Assembly (NCBI GenBank): GCA_963709355.1
Contig: CAVPVY010000005.1
Span: 1,984,001-2,048,000 of the forward strand
Length of the DNA stretch: 64,000 nucleotides
Direction: 5' to 3'
DNA from: PLOWO2-12-38-17 sp963709355
Lineage (GTDB): Bacteria > Planctomycetota > Brocadiia > Brocadiales > Brocadiaceae
Shown here: positions 8,427-17,520 of the stretch, in pieces
Numbering within the stretch: the stretch's first letter is position 1
Layout of the letters: each line of letters begins with the position of its first letter
Made by a program: the position numbers and the translations under genes
The notes under the pieces: generated by a model
Database searches by the model: none
What the model was told of the DNA's origin: nothing
Seen by the model: only the letters and a program-made list of their open reading frames with translations

Positions 8427-9947
8427 ATGCATGTCAATAAGAAAAGGTTTTTGGTCTTATTCTTACTAAATATCCTTATTGCTATTCATATTATCCTGTG
8501 GTACAGGCTCAATTATCAGAAAGTTGGAACTTTTAGTTTAAACGGGCTAGTAAGCCTTTTTGGTATAGGCTTGTTAAACTCTGCCGCCGCATTCTTTATA
8601 CTTGTTGTCTTAATGACAATCTTCTCGGGCAGATTATTTTGCGGGTGGGGATGTCACTTCGCCTTCTTTCAGGAATTTGCCTTAAAAATTCTGAACAAAT
8701 TCAGAATAAACCCGCTGATTATACATTCAAAGGCAAATATCATTCAATACGTTTTTCTTCTAAAAACATTAACAGCGGTTTATGAATTTTGGCTTATATA
8801 CGGTCTCCCACAATTTCACGTCGGTTTTGGCGATACCCAGGTAATGACCGTTGACCTTCCAAGAAGTCCCGTTATCATTATTTTATTCATCTTATTTGAT
8901 GCGTTTCTATTTATTTATCTTTTGGGTTCAAGGGCATTTTGTAGATATGTGTGTCCTTGGGCTCCAATGCTTGCCTTATTTGATAATATAAGCCCGTTGC
9001 GTATTCGAAAAATAGGTGAATGTAAAGGTTGTATGACCTGTACCAGAAATTGCACTATGGGAATACAGGTACACAGCGAGATCGCTCAATATGGCGCAGT
9101 TGTTGACACAAATTGTATTCGCTGCCTCACCTGTAAAGATACGTGTCCAAATGATACACTGGGTTACAAATGGGGCTCGAATGTAATTTCTATCACACGT
9201 AAAATTAAATGGCTAATCCCGAAGAAAAGTAATTGTTGTTTGTATTATGAATTAATACTTATATTTTGTGGCTTAATTGTTGCATATTTTACTCAAATGT
9301 GGCTGGGGAGTTTCCAAACGTTTCTTGGCGCTGCGTGGGGATTGTGTTTTGGTATGTTAATAATAAGGTTATTGGAAAGTAAGAGTATCTCCCTGGAAAA
9401 GATTACTTTATATAGAGAAAAGTTTTTGACAGTGTCTTTGGTAACATTGTGTACGCTTACCTGGTGCTGGATTACTAATACGCCCAGTGACACACGCTTG
9501 TTATTGAAAGGGAACAGATTTATGGATTTAATGGAATACGATAAAGCTATTTCAATATATAATCAGGCCCTTAACGAAGGTCCTTCAAATAATGAAATTC
9601 GTGCAACGCTTGCGTTAGCCTATAAAACAAAAGGCGATTATAATCGCTCTATTACAGAATATAAAATTCTGATTAATAACAACCCCGATAACGCTGCATT
9701 GCATAATAATCTGGGAACAGTCCATTATAGAAAAGGGGATTACGACCTCGCCATTGAAGAATATAAAAAGTCAATCCAGCTGGATACACAACTTATGGCT
9801 GCTTACGGAAATATAGGTTTAATATTTCTGGAAAAAGGTAATATCGAAGAAGCTATTCCTTATCTTAAAAAAGTCTTTCAAAACGAGAATGAAATGTTAG
9901 AATATATATATGAATTTTATAAACCTAAACAGGACTTAAAAGGTTGA
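8427..9947 (+). CDS. NapH/CcoG-like membrane polyferredoxin fused to TPR repeats
   Basis: 506 residues. The first 350 are a multi-pass membrane iron-sulfur protein, with helices near 8-26, 45-66, 147-167, 275-293, 299-315 and 334-350. They carry the paired FCGWGC (71-76) and FCRYVCP (171-177) signatures of the NapH/NosR/CcoG group. Two 4Fe-4S sites follow (C199, C202, C205, C209 and C230, C233, C236, C240). From about 358 to 495 there are three or more TPR units (YDKAISIYNQAL, GDYNRSITEYKIL, GDYDLAIEEYKKSI). Such proteins pass electrons from quinol or membrane donors to soluble redox proteins. The TPR tail is unusual and suggests docking of a partner. Rubrerythrin follows 30 bp later. Confidence 0.85.
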   Translation: MHVNKKRFLVLFLLNILIAIHIILWYRLNYQKVGTFSLNGLVSLFGIGLLNSAAAFFILVVLMTIFSGRLFCGWGCHFAFFQEFALKILNKFRINPLIIHSKANIIQYVFLLKTLTAVYEFWLIYGLPQFHVGFGDTQVMTVDLPRSPVIIILFILFDAFLFIYLLGSRAFCRYVCPWAPMLALFDNISPLRIRKIGECKGCMTCTRNCTMGIQVHSEIAQYGAVVDTNCIRCLTCKDTCPNDTLGYKWGSNVISITRKIKWLIPKKSNCCLYYELILIFCGLIVAYFTQMWLGSFQTFLGAAWGLCFGMLIIRLLESKSISLEKITLYREKFLTVSLVTLCTLTWCWITNTPSDTRLLLKGNRFMDLMEYDKAISIYNQALNEGPSNNEIRATLALAYKTKGDYNRSITEYKILINNNPDNAALHNNLGTVHYRKGDYDLAIEEYKKSIQLDTQLMAAYGNIGLIFLEKGNIEEAIPYLKKVFQNENEMLEYIYEFYKPKQDLKG

Positions 9948-9977
9948 GTCAATTTTTAATAAAAAAAGGGGGGGAAT

Positions 9978-10469
9978 ATGTCATCAATTGATAATTTGAA
10001 AAATGCATTTGCAGGCGAATCGCAGGCAAACAGAAAGTATCTCGCCTTTGCAAAGAAGGCAGAAGAAGAAGGTTTTAAGCAGGTAGCAAAATTATTTCGC
10101 GCTGCAGCTGAGGCCGAAACGGTACATGCACATAATCACCTGAGGGTAATAGGCGGTATCCGCGGTACTAAAGAAAATATTCAGGAGGCAATTAATGGTG
10201 AGACGCATGAATTTAAGAGTATGTATCCGCAGATGATTGAGGAGGCAAAGAAAGAGGATCACAAACAGGCATTGCAAAGCTTTGAATTTGCTAATAAAGT
10301 AGAAAAAACACACGCAGACCTTTATCAAAAGGCATTAAACAATTTAGGCAAGAACGAATCAGTAGATTATTATGTATGCCAGATTTGCGGTAATACAGTT
10401 GAAAATGCAGCGCCAGATAAATGCCCTATCTGTAACGCATCGAAATCCATGTTTATAAAAATTAGTTAA
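9978..10469 (+). CDS. Rubrerythrin
   Basis: 163-residue non-haem diiron peroxidase that reduces hydrogen peroxide in anaerobes. The ferritin-like domain has diiron ligands E14 (GESQANRKY), E47 and H50 (EAETVH), with a second ExxH pair near E109-H112 (EKTH). The C-terminal rubredoxin-type site has C134, C137, C149 and C152. It follows the membrane polyferredoxin by 30 bp and probably shares its transcript, so the polyferredoxin may supply its electrons. A long G-run (AAAAAGGGGGGGGAA type) acts as ribosome binding site. Confidence 0.93.
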   Translation: MSSIDNLKNAFAGESQANRKYLAFAKKAEEEGFKQVAKLFRAAAEAETVHAHNHLRVIGGIRGTKENIQEAINGETHEFKSMYPQMIEEAKKEDHKQALQSFEFANKVEKTHADLYQKALNNLGKNESVDYYVCQICGNTVENAAPDKCPICNASKSMFIKIS

Positions 10470-10884
10470 TAAAGTAGGTAATCGTTCCTCACGATCTGAT
10501 TTTTATAATCCAACAAATTGAATTCTCACGGTAAGAGGGTTGTACAAAATTTGTCCAAGTGCCAAATTAAATTGATATTTTTAGCTATTACTCCTTATTT
10601 ATTATTACAGCAATAATTCTAAACTTTTAGAAATCAAATTTGTCTATGTATTGTTTTTGTCAAGCCTTATGCATGTTTGAAGATAATGCATGAATTCTAA
10701 TTGACAACAAAATAGTTATGCTGTAAACTCTTTTATAATTAGCAATTAGGCTTAATTTCACAGTATTTAGCTTATCTTTAGCAAAAAGCAGAAATTAGAA
10801 CAGTTATTAATAAACTAGTCATTTTTAAAACTAATTTTAATACATGATTTTAAGCTATTGTTTAAAAATAACAAACAGAAAGAT
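10470..10884. other. Intergenic region, no gene seen
   Basis: About 415 AT-rich bases between rubrerythrin and the TonB-like gene. No protein-like frame or stable hairpin was found. It holds a candidate promoter at 10701-10729 and a TTG start option at 10858 for the next gene. Confidence 0.6.
10701..10729 (+). promoter_or_regulatory. Candidate promoter for the tonB-exbB-exbD operon
   Basis: TTGACA at 10701-10706, a 17-base spacer and TAAACT at 10724-10729 (4 of 6 to consensus). It lies about 155 bp ahead of the chosen start. No Fur-box-like palindrome was recognised. Confidence 0.4.
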
Positions 10885-12336
10885 ATGGTTAAGAAGGCAC
10901 ATACAGATTTTTTCAATAAACACCTGTTCCCCTTCCTTATCGCGGCATCCCTGGCTATACATGGGATTATCTTCTTCCTATCACCTCAGGCAAGTCAGAT
11001 TCTAAGTTTGGGTGCGCTTCGAGAGAGATTTGTTCGTGAACCCAGCGAATATCAAGTTACTTTAGAGTTCGAAGATACGGACGTTTCTACTGAAAGTGCA
11101 AAAAATATTGATACAGAAGAAAAAGAACCTGATCCAGAGAAGAAAGAAGATAAAGAAAAGAAGTATAAGATATTTGTGGATACTTCCGGTAACGCTGTGG
11201 AAGAGGTACCGAATGCTGACACGGATAAAATTGGAGAAAAAGGTTCCTTTGCCAAAGATAATTTCCCCGATAACGGTAATCCAATAAACAATGAACCTCA
11301 CGCTGAAGGACATTCTACGGCGCCGCTGTTAGGCAAAGGACTCACAAATAAACCGGTTGATAGTCAACAACCACAGGGGCAGGTTGAGGTGTCTGTTTCC
11401 GCTGCTGGTGTTGAAAAGGATTCTTTATTGACACATGCAGACTTATCACAGGGGTTAGAAAAACAGGCAGAAAATAAACCACAGCAGGCACAACAACCTC
11501 GTTTAATATCTGAGGCGGGTATCAAAAAAGATGATATAAAATTAGTCAATTTTGATGATCAGACACATAAGGAAGTTCTAGAGACACCAAAGAAAGAAAG
11601 GATTTCGTTAGGACGTGGTACAGAGCAGGAAGATGCAACCGAACCTTTACCACAAACTGAAGGGGTATTATTTACAGATAAACTGGATACTATAAATAAG
11701 CCCTCTGAAAATGAGAAGGCATCGCTGATAACATCCCAGAAACAGAAAGTTGCTGAAAACAATAATATAGAACCAGAGAAGCCGGATGAAAAAAAGGATG
11801 CTAAGACACATGAACAAGAATTGCGTGAAAATAAGATAGCATCGCCAGATGTAGAATCATTACGAAGATTAGATAGAGGATTAGATGAGCAAGAAAACCT
11901 GGGTGGCGACAACAAAAGTATAGTATCTTTTAATATTAATGCAAAGAAAGACGGAGCAAACAATGACCCTGTAATATACGAAGATACAATATCAAATGCG
12001 GCAATTTCAGGTGCCCCATCTTTTAACGTAAAGCAGCATGAATATGCGACATATTTTAAACATATTAGAGACAGAATATCTCTATACTGGTTTCTTGGAT
12101 ATGGGACACGTGCGGAAATAAAACTCGAAACTAAAAATGATAATCCAATAATTATCGAATTTAAAGTTTTGCCTGACGGTTCTATTGGCGACGTTGCAAT
12201 CGTAGATGATGCTGGAAATTTCAACCTTGCCTCAAGGTTGGTCTCTTCAGTAAAAAATGCGGCACCGTTGAATCCTTTTCCAAATAATATAAACGAACCG
12301 TCAATTGACGTGAGATTTAACTTTTACTTCTTTTAA
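10885..12336 (+). CDS. tonB: TonB-like energy transducer
   Basis: About 483 residues from ATG 10885; a TTG at 10858 would add nine. One N-terminal membrane anchor (PFLIAASLAIHGIIFFLS) is followed by about 300 residues of charged, Pro/Glu/Lys/Gln-rich linker that would span the periplasm. The C-terminal 95 residues (YFKHIRDRISLYWFLG, IIIEFKVLPDGSIGDVAIV, LNPFP) match the TonB C-terminal fold, with the final strand ending in aromatic residues. With ExbB and ExbD it would energise outer-membrane receptors. The linker is long for TonB. exbB and exbD follow directly. A TonB-dependent receptor is encoded 30 kb away at 40.9-43.2 kb. Confidence 0.8.
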   Translation: MVKKAHTDFFNKHLFPFLIAASLAIHGIIFFLSPQASQILSLGALRERFVREPSEYQVTLEFEDTDVSTESAKNIDTEEKEPDPEKKEDKEKKYKIFVDTSGNAVEEVPNADTDKIGEKGSFAKDNFPDNGNPINNEPHAEGHSTAPLLGKGLTNKPVDSQQPQGQVEVSVSAAGVEKDSLLTHADLSQGLEKQAENKPQQAQQPRLISEAGIKKDDIKLVNFDDQTHKEVLETPKKERISLGRGTEQEDATEPLPQTEGVLFTDKLDTINKPSENEKASLITSQKQKVAENNNIEPEKPDEKKDAKTHEQELRENKIASPDVESLRRLDRGLDEQENLGGDNKSIVSFNINAKKDGANNDPVIYEDTISNAAISGAPSFNVKQHEYATYFKHIRDRISLYWFLGYGTRAEIKLETKNDNPIIIEFKVLPDGSIGDVAIVDDAGNFNLASRLVSSVKNAAPLNPFPNNINEPSIDVRFNFYFF

Positions 12337-12366
12337 TTTTATTCTTTAAAATAGGAGGGATAAAAC

Positions 12367-12987
12367 ATTTTAGAATGGCTGATAGGCGGTGGTCCCATAA
12401 TGATACCGCTGTTAATTTGTTCTGTTTTAGCTCTTGCCGTAATCATTGAGAGGGCTATTAATCTGCGCAGAGATAAGATACTAAGACCCGAGATAATAAA
12501 AACTATTGAGACTATTAGAGGGCCGGAAGATATACCTTATGCAATTTCCAAGTGCGAAGTAATTCCAGGCCCATTCTCAAATTTGTTAAGAAGGATTCTT
12601 GTAAACAATCATCTTACCAGAGAAGAAAAGTTTATGGATATTCAGGCAGCAGGAAGACAGGAAACTAAGGCTTTAGAAAAAAGATTACTGGTCTTAGAGA
12701 TCATTACTGCAGTAGCCCCCCTGCTTGGTCTGCTTGGGACAGTTTTGGGTCTGGAAAATATCTTTGCGATTATTTCAGAACTTGGATTGGGGCAGGCAAG
12801 GGCGTTCTCTGGGGGACTTGCAGAGGCAATCCGAACCACCGTGTTCGGTCTTTTTGTTGCAATTCCATCACTTGTTGCATATAGCTATTTCGATAGAAAA
12901 GTAGATACTTTTGTTCTCGAGATGGAGGAGTATTCAACATACATCCTGAACAAGCTTTATCCATTCCGTGATGCGAATAAAAAATAG
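12367..12987 (+). CDS. exbB: ExbB/TolQ/MotA-family proton channel, apparent ATT start
   Basis: Stator subunit of the TonB motor. The first canonical start is ATG 12400, but in-frame codons upstream read ILEWLIGGGPIMIPLL, the usual ExbB N-terminus (family form LEW...GGPIM). A strong AGGAGGG at 12353-12359 is spaced eight bases ahead of an in-frame ATT at 12367, so ATT is the chosen start. Three membrane helices are seen: 10-30 (IMIPLLICSVLALAVIIE), about 120-143 (LEIITAVAPLLGLLGTVLGL) and about 160-185 (VFGLFVAIPSLVAYSYF). The GLLGTVLG and AIRTT motifs are typical. About 206 residues. It lies between tonB and exbD. Confidence 0.85.
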   Translation: MLEWLIGGGPIMIPLLICSVLALAVIIERAINLRRDKILRPEIIKTIETIRGPEDIPYAISKCEVIPGPFSNLLRRILVNNHLTREEKFMDIQAAGRQETKALEKRLLVLEIITAVAPLLGLLGTVLGLENIFAIISELGLGQARAFSGGLAEAIRTTVFGLFVAIPSLVAYSYFDRKVDTFVLEMEEYSTYILNKLYPFRDANKK

Positions 12988-12998
12988 AGGTAAAGACT

Positions 12999-13412
12999 AT
13001 GAGTTTCAGAGAAAAGCGAATCACGAAATCTATTATAAACCTGACGCCTATGGTAGATATGCTGTTCCTGATACTTCTGTTTTTTCTTGTTACTTCGAGT
13101 TTTATTGAACAGCCTAATATTAAACTGGAACTCCCATCCTCTAAATATGCCGCCACAAGCAAACTAGAAGAGAAGGTTTTAACTATTTCACAGGATGGTA
13201 AGTTGTTTTTTCAAAACAAACCGGTTGAAAGAACAAACCTAATACCTGTGTTAAAAAACGCATTCTCAGGGCAAAGCGATAAAACACTTGTTATGAGAGC
13301 GGATAAAAATGTATCGTATGGTGTGATTGTTTATGTTATGGATGCCGCTAAAGGGGCGGGTTTAAAAAAAATTATTGCGCCCACCGTTCTTGAATCTGAA
13401 GAACGTCACTAA
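12999..13412 (+). CDS. exbD: ExbD/TolR biopolymer transport protein
   Basis: 137-residue partner of ExbB. One membrane helix (18-38) contains the family's proton-carrying aspartate, D19 in LTPMVDMLFLILLFFLV. The periplasmic domain follows, with VLTISQDGKLFF and MRADKNVSYG of the ExbD fold. It begins 11 bp after exbB, with GAGGT ahead of the ATG, so it lies in one operon with tonB and exbB. The module turns proton motive force into TonB movement. Confidence 0.92.
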   Translation: MSFREKRITKSIINLTPMVDMLFLILLFFLVTSSFIEQPNIKLELPSSKYAATSKLEEKVLTISQDGKLFFQNKPVERTNLIPVLKNAFSGQSDKTLVMRADKNVSYGVIVYVMDAAKGAGLKKIIAPTVLESEERH

Positions 13413-13604
13413 TCTAACAATTACTTTAATTTTTTTTATTTGAGACTTATAAATTTATATAATAAAATAAATATGTTTACTTTAGGTTTGTGTCATCTTC
13501 GGGCAATAGTTTACCATTATGAAATTACTATATTACAATAACGTGGTGTATATAACTTTAATAAAAAGCTAAAGCCTGCCAACGGTTCAAAGGAGTATTA
13601 TTAA

Positions 13605-14072
13605 ATGCTAAAAAAGAAATTTGTAAAAGAAAAATGTGTTACCTGTAAACAGTGTATGATAGAGTGCGCCGTTCGGCATTCGGCATCAAGAAGTTTATAC
13701 GAAGCATTTTCAGAAATGCCCAAAGCACGTTACCGGTTACAGGTGTCCACAAAAAAAGACAAACCTCATATGACGGTATGTCAGAATTGCGCAAAACCGA
13801 AGTGTATACAGTCCTGTGAATACGATGCCATCACAAAATATGCAGATGGTAATGTAGTCATTGATACAAAAAAATGTGTCGGATGCTGGGCATGTATAAC
13901 CGCTTGTCCTTTTGGGGCAATTAGCAAGGAGACAGAACTCAATTTTGCCTTTAATTGTGATGATTGCAAGGGATTCGAGACAATGGCTTGCGTTGAAGCC
14001 TGTAAGACAGAGGCACTTACATATACTGATAAACATCCAGCTTGTGCCAAGAAAAAATTATGTCATGCGTAA
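13605..14072 (+). CDS. Four-cluster 4Fe-4S ferredoxin (HycB/CooF/DmsB type)
   Basis: 155 residues with 16 cysteines in four cluster motifs: C11/14/17/21, C59/62/67/71, C91/94/97/101 and C118/121/129/133. This is the layout of electron-transfer subunits such as HycB, HydN, CooF and DmsB, which link catalytic oxidoreductases to membrane or soluble carriers. No catalytic partner is adjacent: tonB-exbBD lies upstream and leuS downstream on the other strand. AAAGGAG precedes the ATG. It has no Tat or Sec signal, so it is cytosolic. A free-standing electron carrier is likely; the partner cannot be named. Confidence 0.88.
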   Translation: MLKKKFVKEKCVTCKQCMIECAVRHSASRSLYEAFSEMPKARYRLQVSTKKDKPHMTVCQNCAKPKCIQSCEYDAITKYADGNVVIDTKKCVGCWACITACPFGAISKETELNFAFNCDDCKGFETMACVEACKTEALTYTDKHPACAKKKLCHA

Positions 14073-14474
14073 ATACCTTATATAACTATTAATATTCTAA
14101 ATAACCTCGAAATTAATATAGGATAAATGTGTGAAAATTTAAATTCTATAATTAGTTTTCACAATGATTATTGATTATAGTTGCAACTCATCAGCTACAA
14201 TATCTGCCATGGATTGGTAAGTTCTGCAGGTAAAGATTATTTGTACCATCGGTTAGAAATATTGGGATTTACCAGAAAGCAAGCGGTCTTCTTTAAAATT
14301 ATTTATTATGGAAATTATTGGTTTGGGCGCAATTGTGTTAAGAAATGAGAATACTTTCGATGTCCCTCTACCCTTATTGTAAGCTACCGTAATTTATCTT
14401 GTAATTGCGATTTTGATCATAAGGAAAAAGGCAAACAACCAAGAAGACTCTCCCGCTGGTAATAAATAGGTTTG
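14073..14474. other. Intergenic region with a possible gene relic
   Basis: About 400 bases between the ferredoxin gene and the leuS 3' end. From 14308 a plus-strand frame reads MEIIGLGAIVLRNENTF then DVPLPLL, a TAA at 14380-14382, and continues in frame as a hydrophobic ATVIYLVIAILIIRKK segment to a TAG at 14467. This could be the tail of a broken membrane protein, perhaps a transporter subunit. The evidence is weak and no identity is claimed. Confidence 0.3.
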
Positions 14475-16976
14475 CTATTTTACCACAATATTTATAAGTT
14501 TTTTCGGAACTATAATAGTATTAACAATTTTCTTGCCTTCTATAAGTGCAATAACACGCTCATCGCTTAGTACACGTTTCTTCAATTCATCGTTAATTAT
14601 GTTTGCGGTCACTGTTATATGGCTTCGTACCTTATTGTTAATCTGAATAACAATTTCCACGACATCTTCCTGAATAGCGTTTTCATCATATTTAGGCCAT
14701 GATTGCTGGAAAATGCCTGGTTTGTGTCCCATGATTTCCCACAGTTCTTCGCAAATATGAGGAATTAAAGGAGCCATTAGTAAGAGAATATTCTCCATTG
14801 TATATCGAAAGACATTGAATTCGGGTTCTTCCTCAGAATTATGTGGAATTTTAACGTTAAATGAATCTACGGAGTTTAACAATTCCATTACAGAAGCAAT
14901 TGCCGTATTGAAATGCCAGTAAGTATCAATATCTTCAGTAATCTTTTTAATTGTCTGGTTTGTCTGGCGATAGAGCGCCTTTGCCGCTTCTGAAAGATTT
15001 TTATTATCAATCTTTTTATATGGTACCCTGGTGTATACTTCCTCGTAATCACTAACCTTCTGCCAGAGACGATTTAGAAACCTGTGAGCACCAAGAACTC
15101 CTCGGTCATTCCATTCAGCATCTTTTTGTGGAGGCCCTATAAAAAGAATGTAGAGCCGTTGAGTATCTGCACCGTATTTGTCTATAAGTATATCAGGGCT
15201 TACCACATTTCCTCTGGATTTAGACATCTTTGCCCCATCTTTAATAATCATTCCCTGAGTAAAAAGGTGTCTAAACGGTTCATTAAAGTTAATGTACCCT
15301 ATATCATAAAGTACCTTAGTAATAAAGCGGGCATAAAGTAAGTGTAAAATAGCATGTTCTACACCGCCGATATATTGATCTACAGGCAACCATTTATTAA
15401 CTTTATCTGAAATAAATGGCTTGGTATCCTCCTTAGGTGAAAGGTATCTCAAAAAATACCAGCTCGAGTCAACAAATGTATCCATTGTATCAATCTCTCG
15501 CCTCGCCATTCCGGAACATTTAGGACAGCTTGTGTTTATAAAAGAATCAACTTGTGAAAGCGGACTCATGCCGTGCGGCTTGAATTCAACCTTTTCAGGT
15601 AATTCGACAGGAAGCTGAGTTTCTGATACTGGCACTGTTCCACATTTTTCGCAATAAATAATGGGAATCGGCGCACCCCAGTAACGCTGTCTTGAAATAA
15701 GCCAGTCTCTTAACCTATAAGTTACAGTTTTTTTGCCCATTCCTTTTGATTCAAGAAATTCTGGAATACGGTTCATTGCCTTTGTATTAAACATCCCACT
15801 GAAAATACCTGAATTAACCTGAATACCATTTTCAATATATGCTTCTTTCATTGTATTCGCATTAAGTTCTTTACCCTCTGGCTGAATAACAATCTTAATT
15901 GGAAGATTGTATTTTCTGGCAAATAAAAAATCTCTCTGGTCATGAGCAGGTACACACATTACAGCCCCTGTTCCGTATTCCATGAGCACATAATTAGCTA
16001 TCCATACGGGTACCCTCTCGTTATTAATTGGATTGATAACGTATTTACCACTAAACATGCCTTCTTTTTCAGTCCCTTCGGCAGTTCGTTCCGCCACACC
16101 TTGGTTGCGTGCTCTTTCAACGAAGCTCATTACAGCATTATCTTCAGGAGTTCCTGAAATTAATTTTCTGATTGTTGGGTGTTCTGGTGCAAGTGAAACA
16201 AAAGTTACTCCATAAAGAGTATCGGGGCGTGTTGTAAAACAGGATATTGTTTCATTGGAATTTTCCAGATTAAAGTCAATTAGAACGCCCTCATTCCTAC
16301 CAATCCAGTTGGCCTGCATGGTTTTTACCCGCTCTGGCCAGCCTTCTAACAGAGGAATATCATCAAGCAACTTTTGTGCATATTTACTAATGCGAAAGAA
16401 CCACTGTTCAAGGTCACGCTGTCGCACTTGTGTTTCGCATCGTTCACAGCATCCTTCTATGACTTGTTCATTGGCAAGGACAGTAGCGCAGGAAGGACAC
16501 CAATTTACGGCAGCCTTTTTCTTGTATGAGAGGTCATTTTCGTAAAGTTTTAGAAATATCCATTGAGTCCATTTATAATAATTTGGATTACAGGAGGTTA
16601 TTTCTCTATCCCAATCATAACCGACGCCCCATCGGTATAGCTGGTGTTTCATTACTTTTATATTATTTTTTGTCCATAAAGCGGGGTGTGAACCTCCTTT
16701 AATTGCCGCATTTTCAGCAGGGAGACCAAAGGCATCCCACCCTATAGTTGAAAGGACGTTGTAGCCCTTCATAATCTTATAACGCGAAACAACATCGCCA
16801 ATGATATAGTTTCTACCATGCCCCACATGTAGGGTGCCTGAAGGGTATGGAAACATAACCAAACAGTAAAATTTCTCCTTTGTACTGTTTTCGTCAATAC
16901 GAAATAATCCACAACCCTCCCAGAATCCCTGCCATTTTGACTCAATTTCTGTAAAGTTATATTCCCTTTTTGCCAT
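14475..16976 (-). CDS. leuS: Leucyl-tRNA synthetase
   Basis: A class Ia aminoacyl-tRNA synthetase of 833 residues that charges tRNA-Leu. The HIGH-type motif is HVGH at 50-53 in YPSGTLHVGHGRNY. The WDAFGLPAENAA block, the CP1 editing domain (about 220-410, with TTRPDTLYG) and KMSKSRGN follow, then the anticodon-binding helical domain. ATG at 16976 is preferred over the TTG three bases upstream because AAGGAG lies seven bases ahead of it. It is transcribed alone on the minus strand, away from tRNA-Ala. Confidence 0.96.
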   Translation of the reverse strand: MAKREYNFTEIESKWQGFWEGCGLFRIDENSTKEKFYCLVMFPYPSGTLHVGHGRNYIIGDVVSRYKIMKGYNVLSTIGWDAFGLPAENAAIKGGSHPALWTKNNIKVMKHQLYRWGVGYDWDREITSCNPNYYKWTQWIFLKLYENDLSYKKKAAVNWCPSCATVLANEQVIEGCCERCETQVRQRDLEQWFFRISKYAQKLLDDIPLLEGWPERVKTMQANWIGRNEGVLIDFNLENSNETISCFTTRPDTLYGVTFVSLAPEHPTIRKLISGTPEDNAVMSFVERARNQGVAERTAEGTEKEGMFSGKYVINPINNERVPVWIANYVLMEYGTGAVMCVPAHDQRDFLFARKYNLPIKIVIQPEGKELNANTMKEAYIENGIQVNSGIFSGMFNTKAMNRIPEFLESKGMGKKTVTYRLRDWLISRQRYWGAPIPIIYCEKCGTVPVSETQLPVELPEKVEFKPHGMSPLSQVDSFINTSCPKCSGMARREIDTMDTFVDSSWYFLRYLSPKEDTKPFISDKVNKWLPVDQYIGGVEHAILHLLYARFITKVLYDIGYINFNEPFRHLFTQGMIIKDGAKMSKSRGNVVSPDILIDKYGADTQRLYILFIGPPQKDAEWNDRGVLGAHRFLNRLWQKVSDYEEVYTRVPYKKIDNKNLSEAAKALYRQTNQTIKKITEDIDTYWHFNTAIASVMELLNSVDSFNVKIPHNSEEEPEFNVFRYTMENILLLMAPLIPHICEELWEIMGHKPGIFQQSWPKYDENAIQEDVVEIVIQINNKVRSHITVTANIINDELKKRVLSDERVIALIEGKKIVNTIIVPKKLINIVVK

Positions 16977-17140
16977 CAAAAGCTCCTTGAATACCCTTTT
17001 GCACTCAAATTATTTGTGTTAAACGGAAGACTTTGTGTGTATTAAAAAGAATTCCTAAACTTTGGTAATTTAAATTTACAGCGAAAGAAAATTCTATCAG
17101 AATTCCGCCCTTAATCAATGTAAATTCATCATGAAAAGCC

Positions 17141-17169
17141 TTGACAATATTGAATTACCGTGTTATTTT
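17141..17169 (+). promoter_or_regulatory. Promoter for tRNA-Ala
   Basis: TTGACA at 17141-17146, a 17-base spacer and TATTTT at 17164-17169, about 75 bp ahead of the tRNA on the same strand. Confidence 0.5.
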
Positions 17170-17243
17170 TAAAATTAGAAATCTCAAATGATCTCAGAAA
17201 AGAAGAGAAATTTTATCCTCTCTGTATTTAAGAACATTTAGGT

Positions 17244-17320
<77 letters not shown>

Positions 17321-17448
17321 TAAATTCAAGACTATTTTCTGAAGAACTTATAAAAATATCATTATTTATACTTGTTTTAATAAGTAATATATGTTTATAA
17401 TATTTTAGTGGTTGACATTTGGCTGGATTATATATCTGATGTGATAAT

Positions 17449-17487
17449 AAGGCTACAAAGGTAACAATTATTGTAGCCTTTTTTTTT
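17449..17487 (+). terminator. Intrinsic terminator ahead of the cold-shock gene
   Basis: Perfect 10-bp stem AAGGCTACAA/TTGTAGCCTT (17449-17458 and 17471-17480) with a 12-base loop and a run of T to 17487. It lies 130 bases after tRNA-Ala and 34 bases before the csp start. It may end the tRNA transcript or act as an attenuator in the csp leader. Confidence 0.8.
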
Positions 17488-17520
17488 CTAACTTTTTAAT
17501 GAGAAAGGAGGTGATTAAGA

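Noticed and set aside
17412..17440. TTGACA at 17412 as a csp promoter
   Set aside because: No acceptable -10 lies 16-18 bases downstream (TCTGAT at the 17-base spacing), so it was not listed as a feature.
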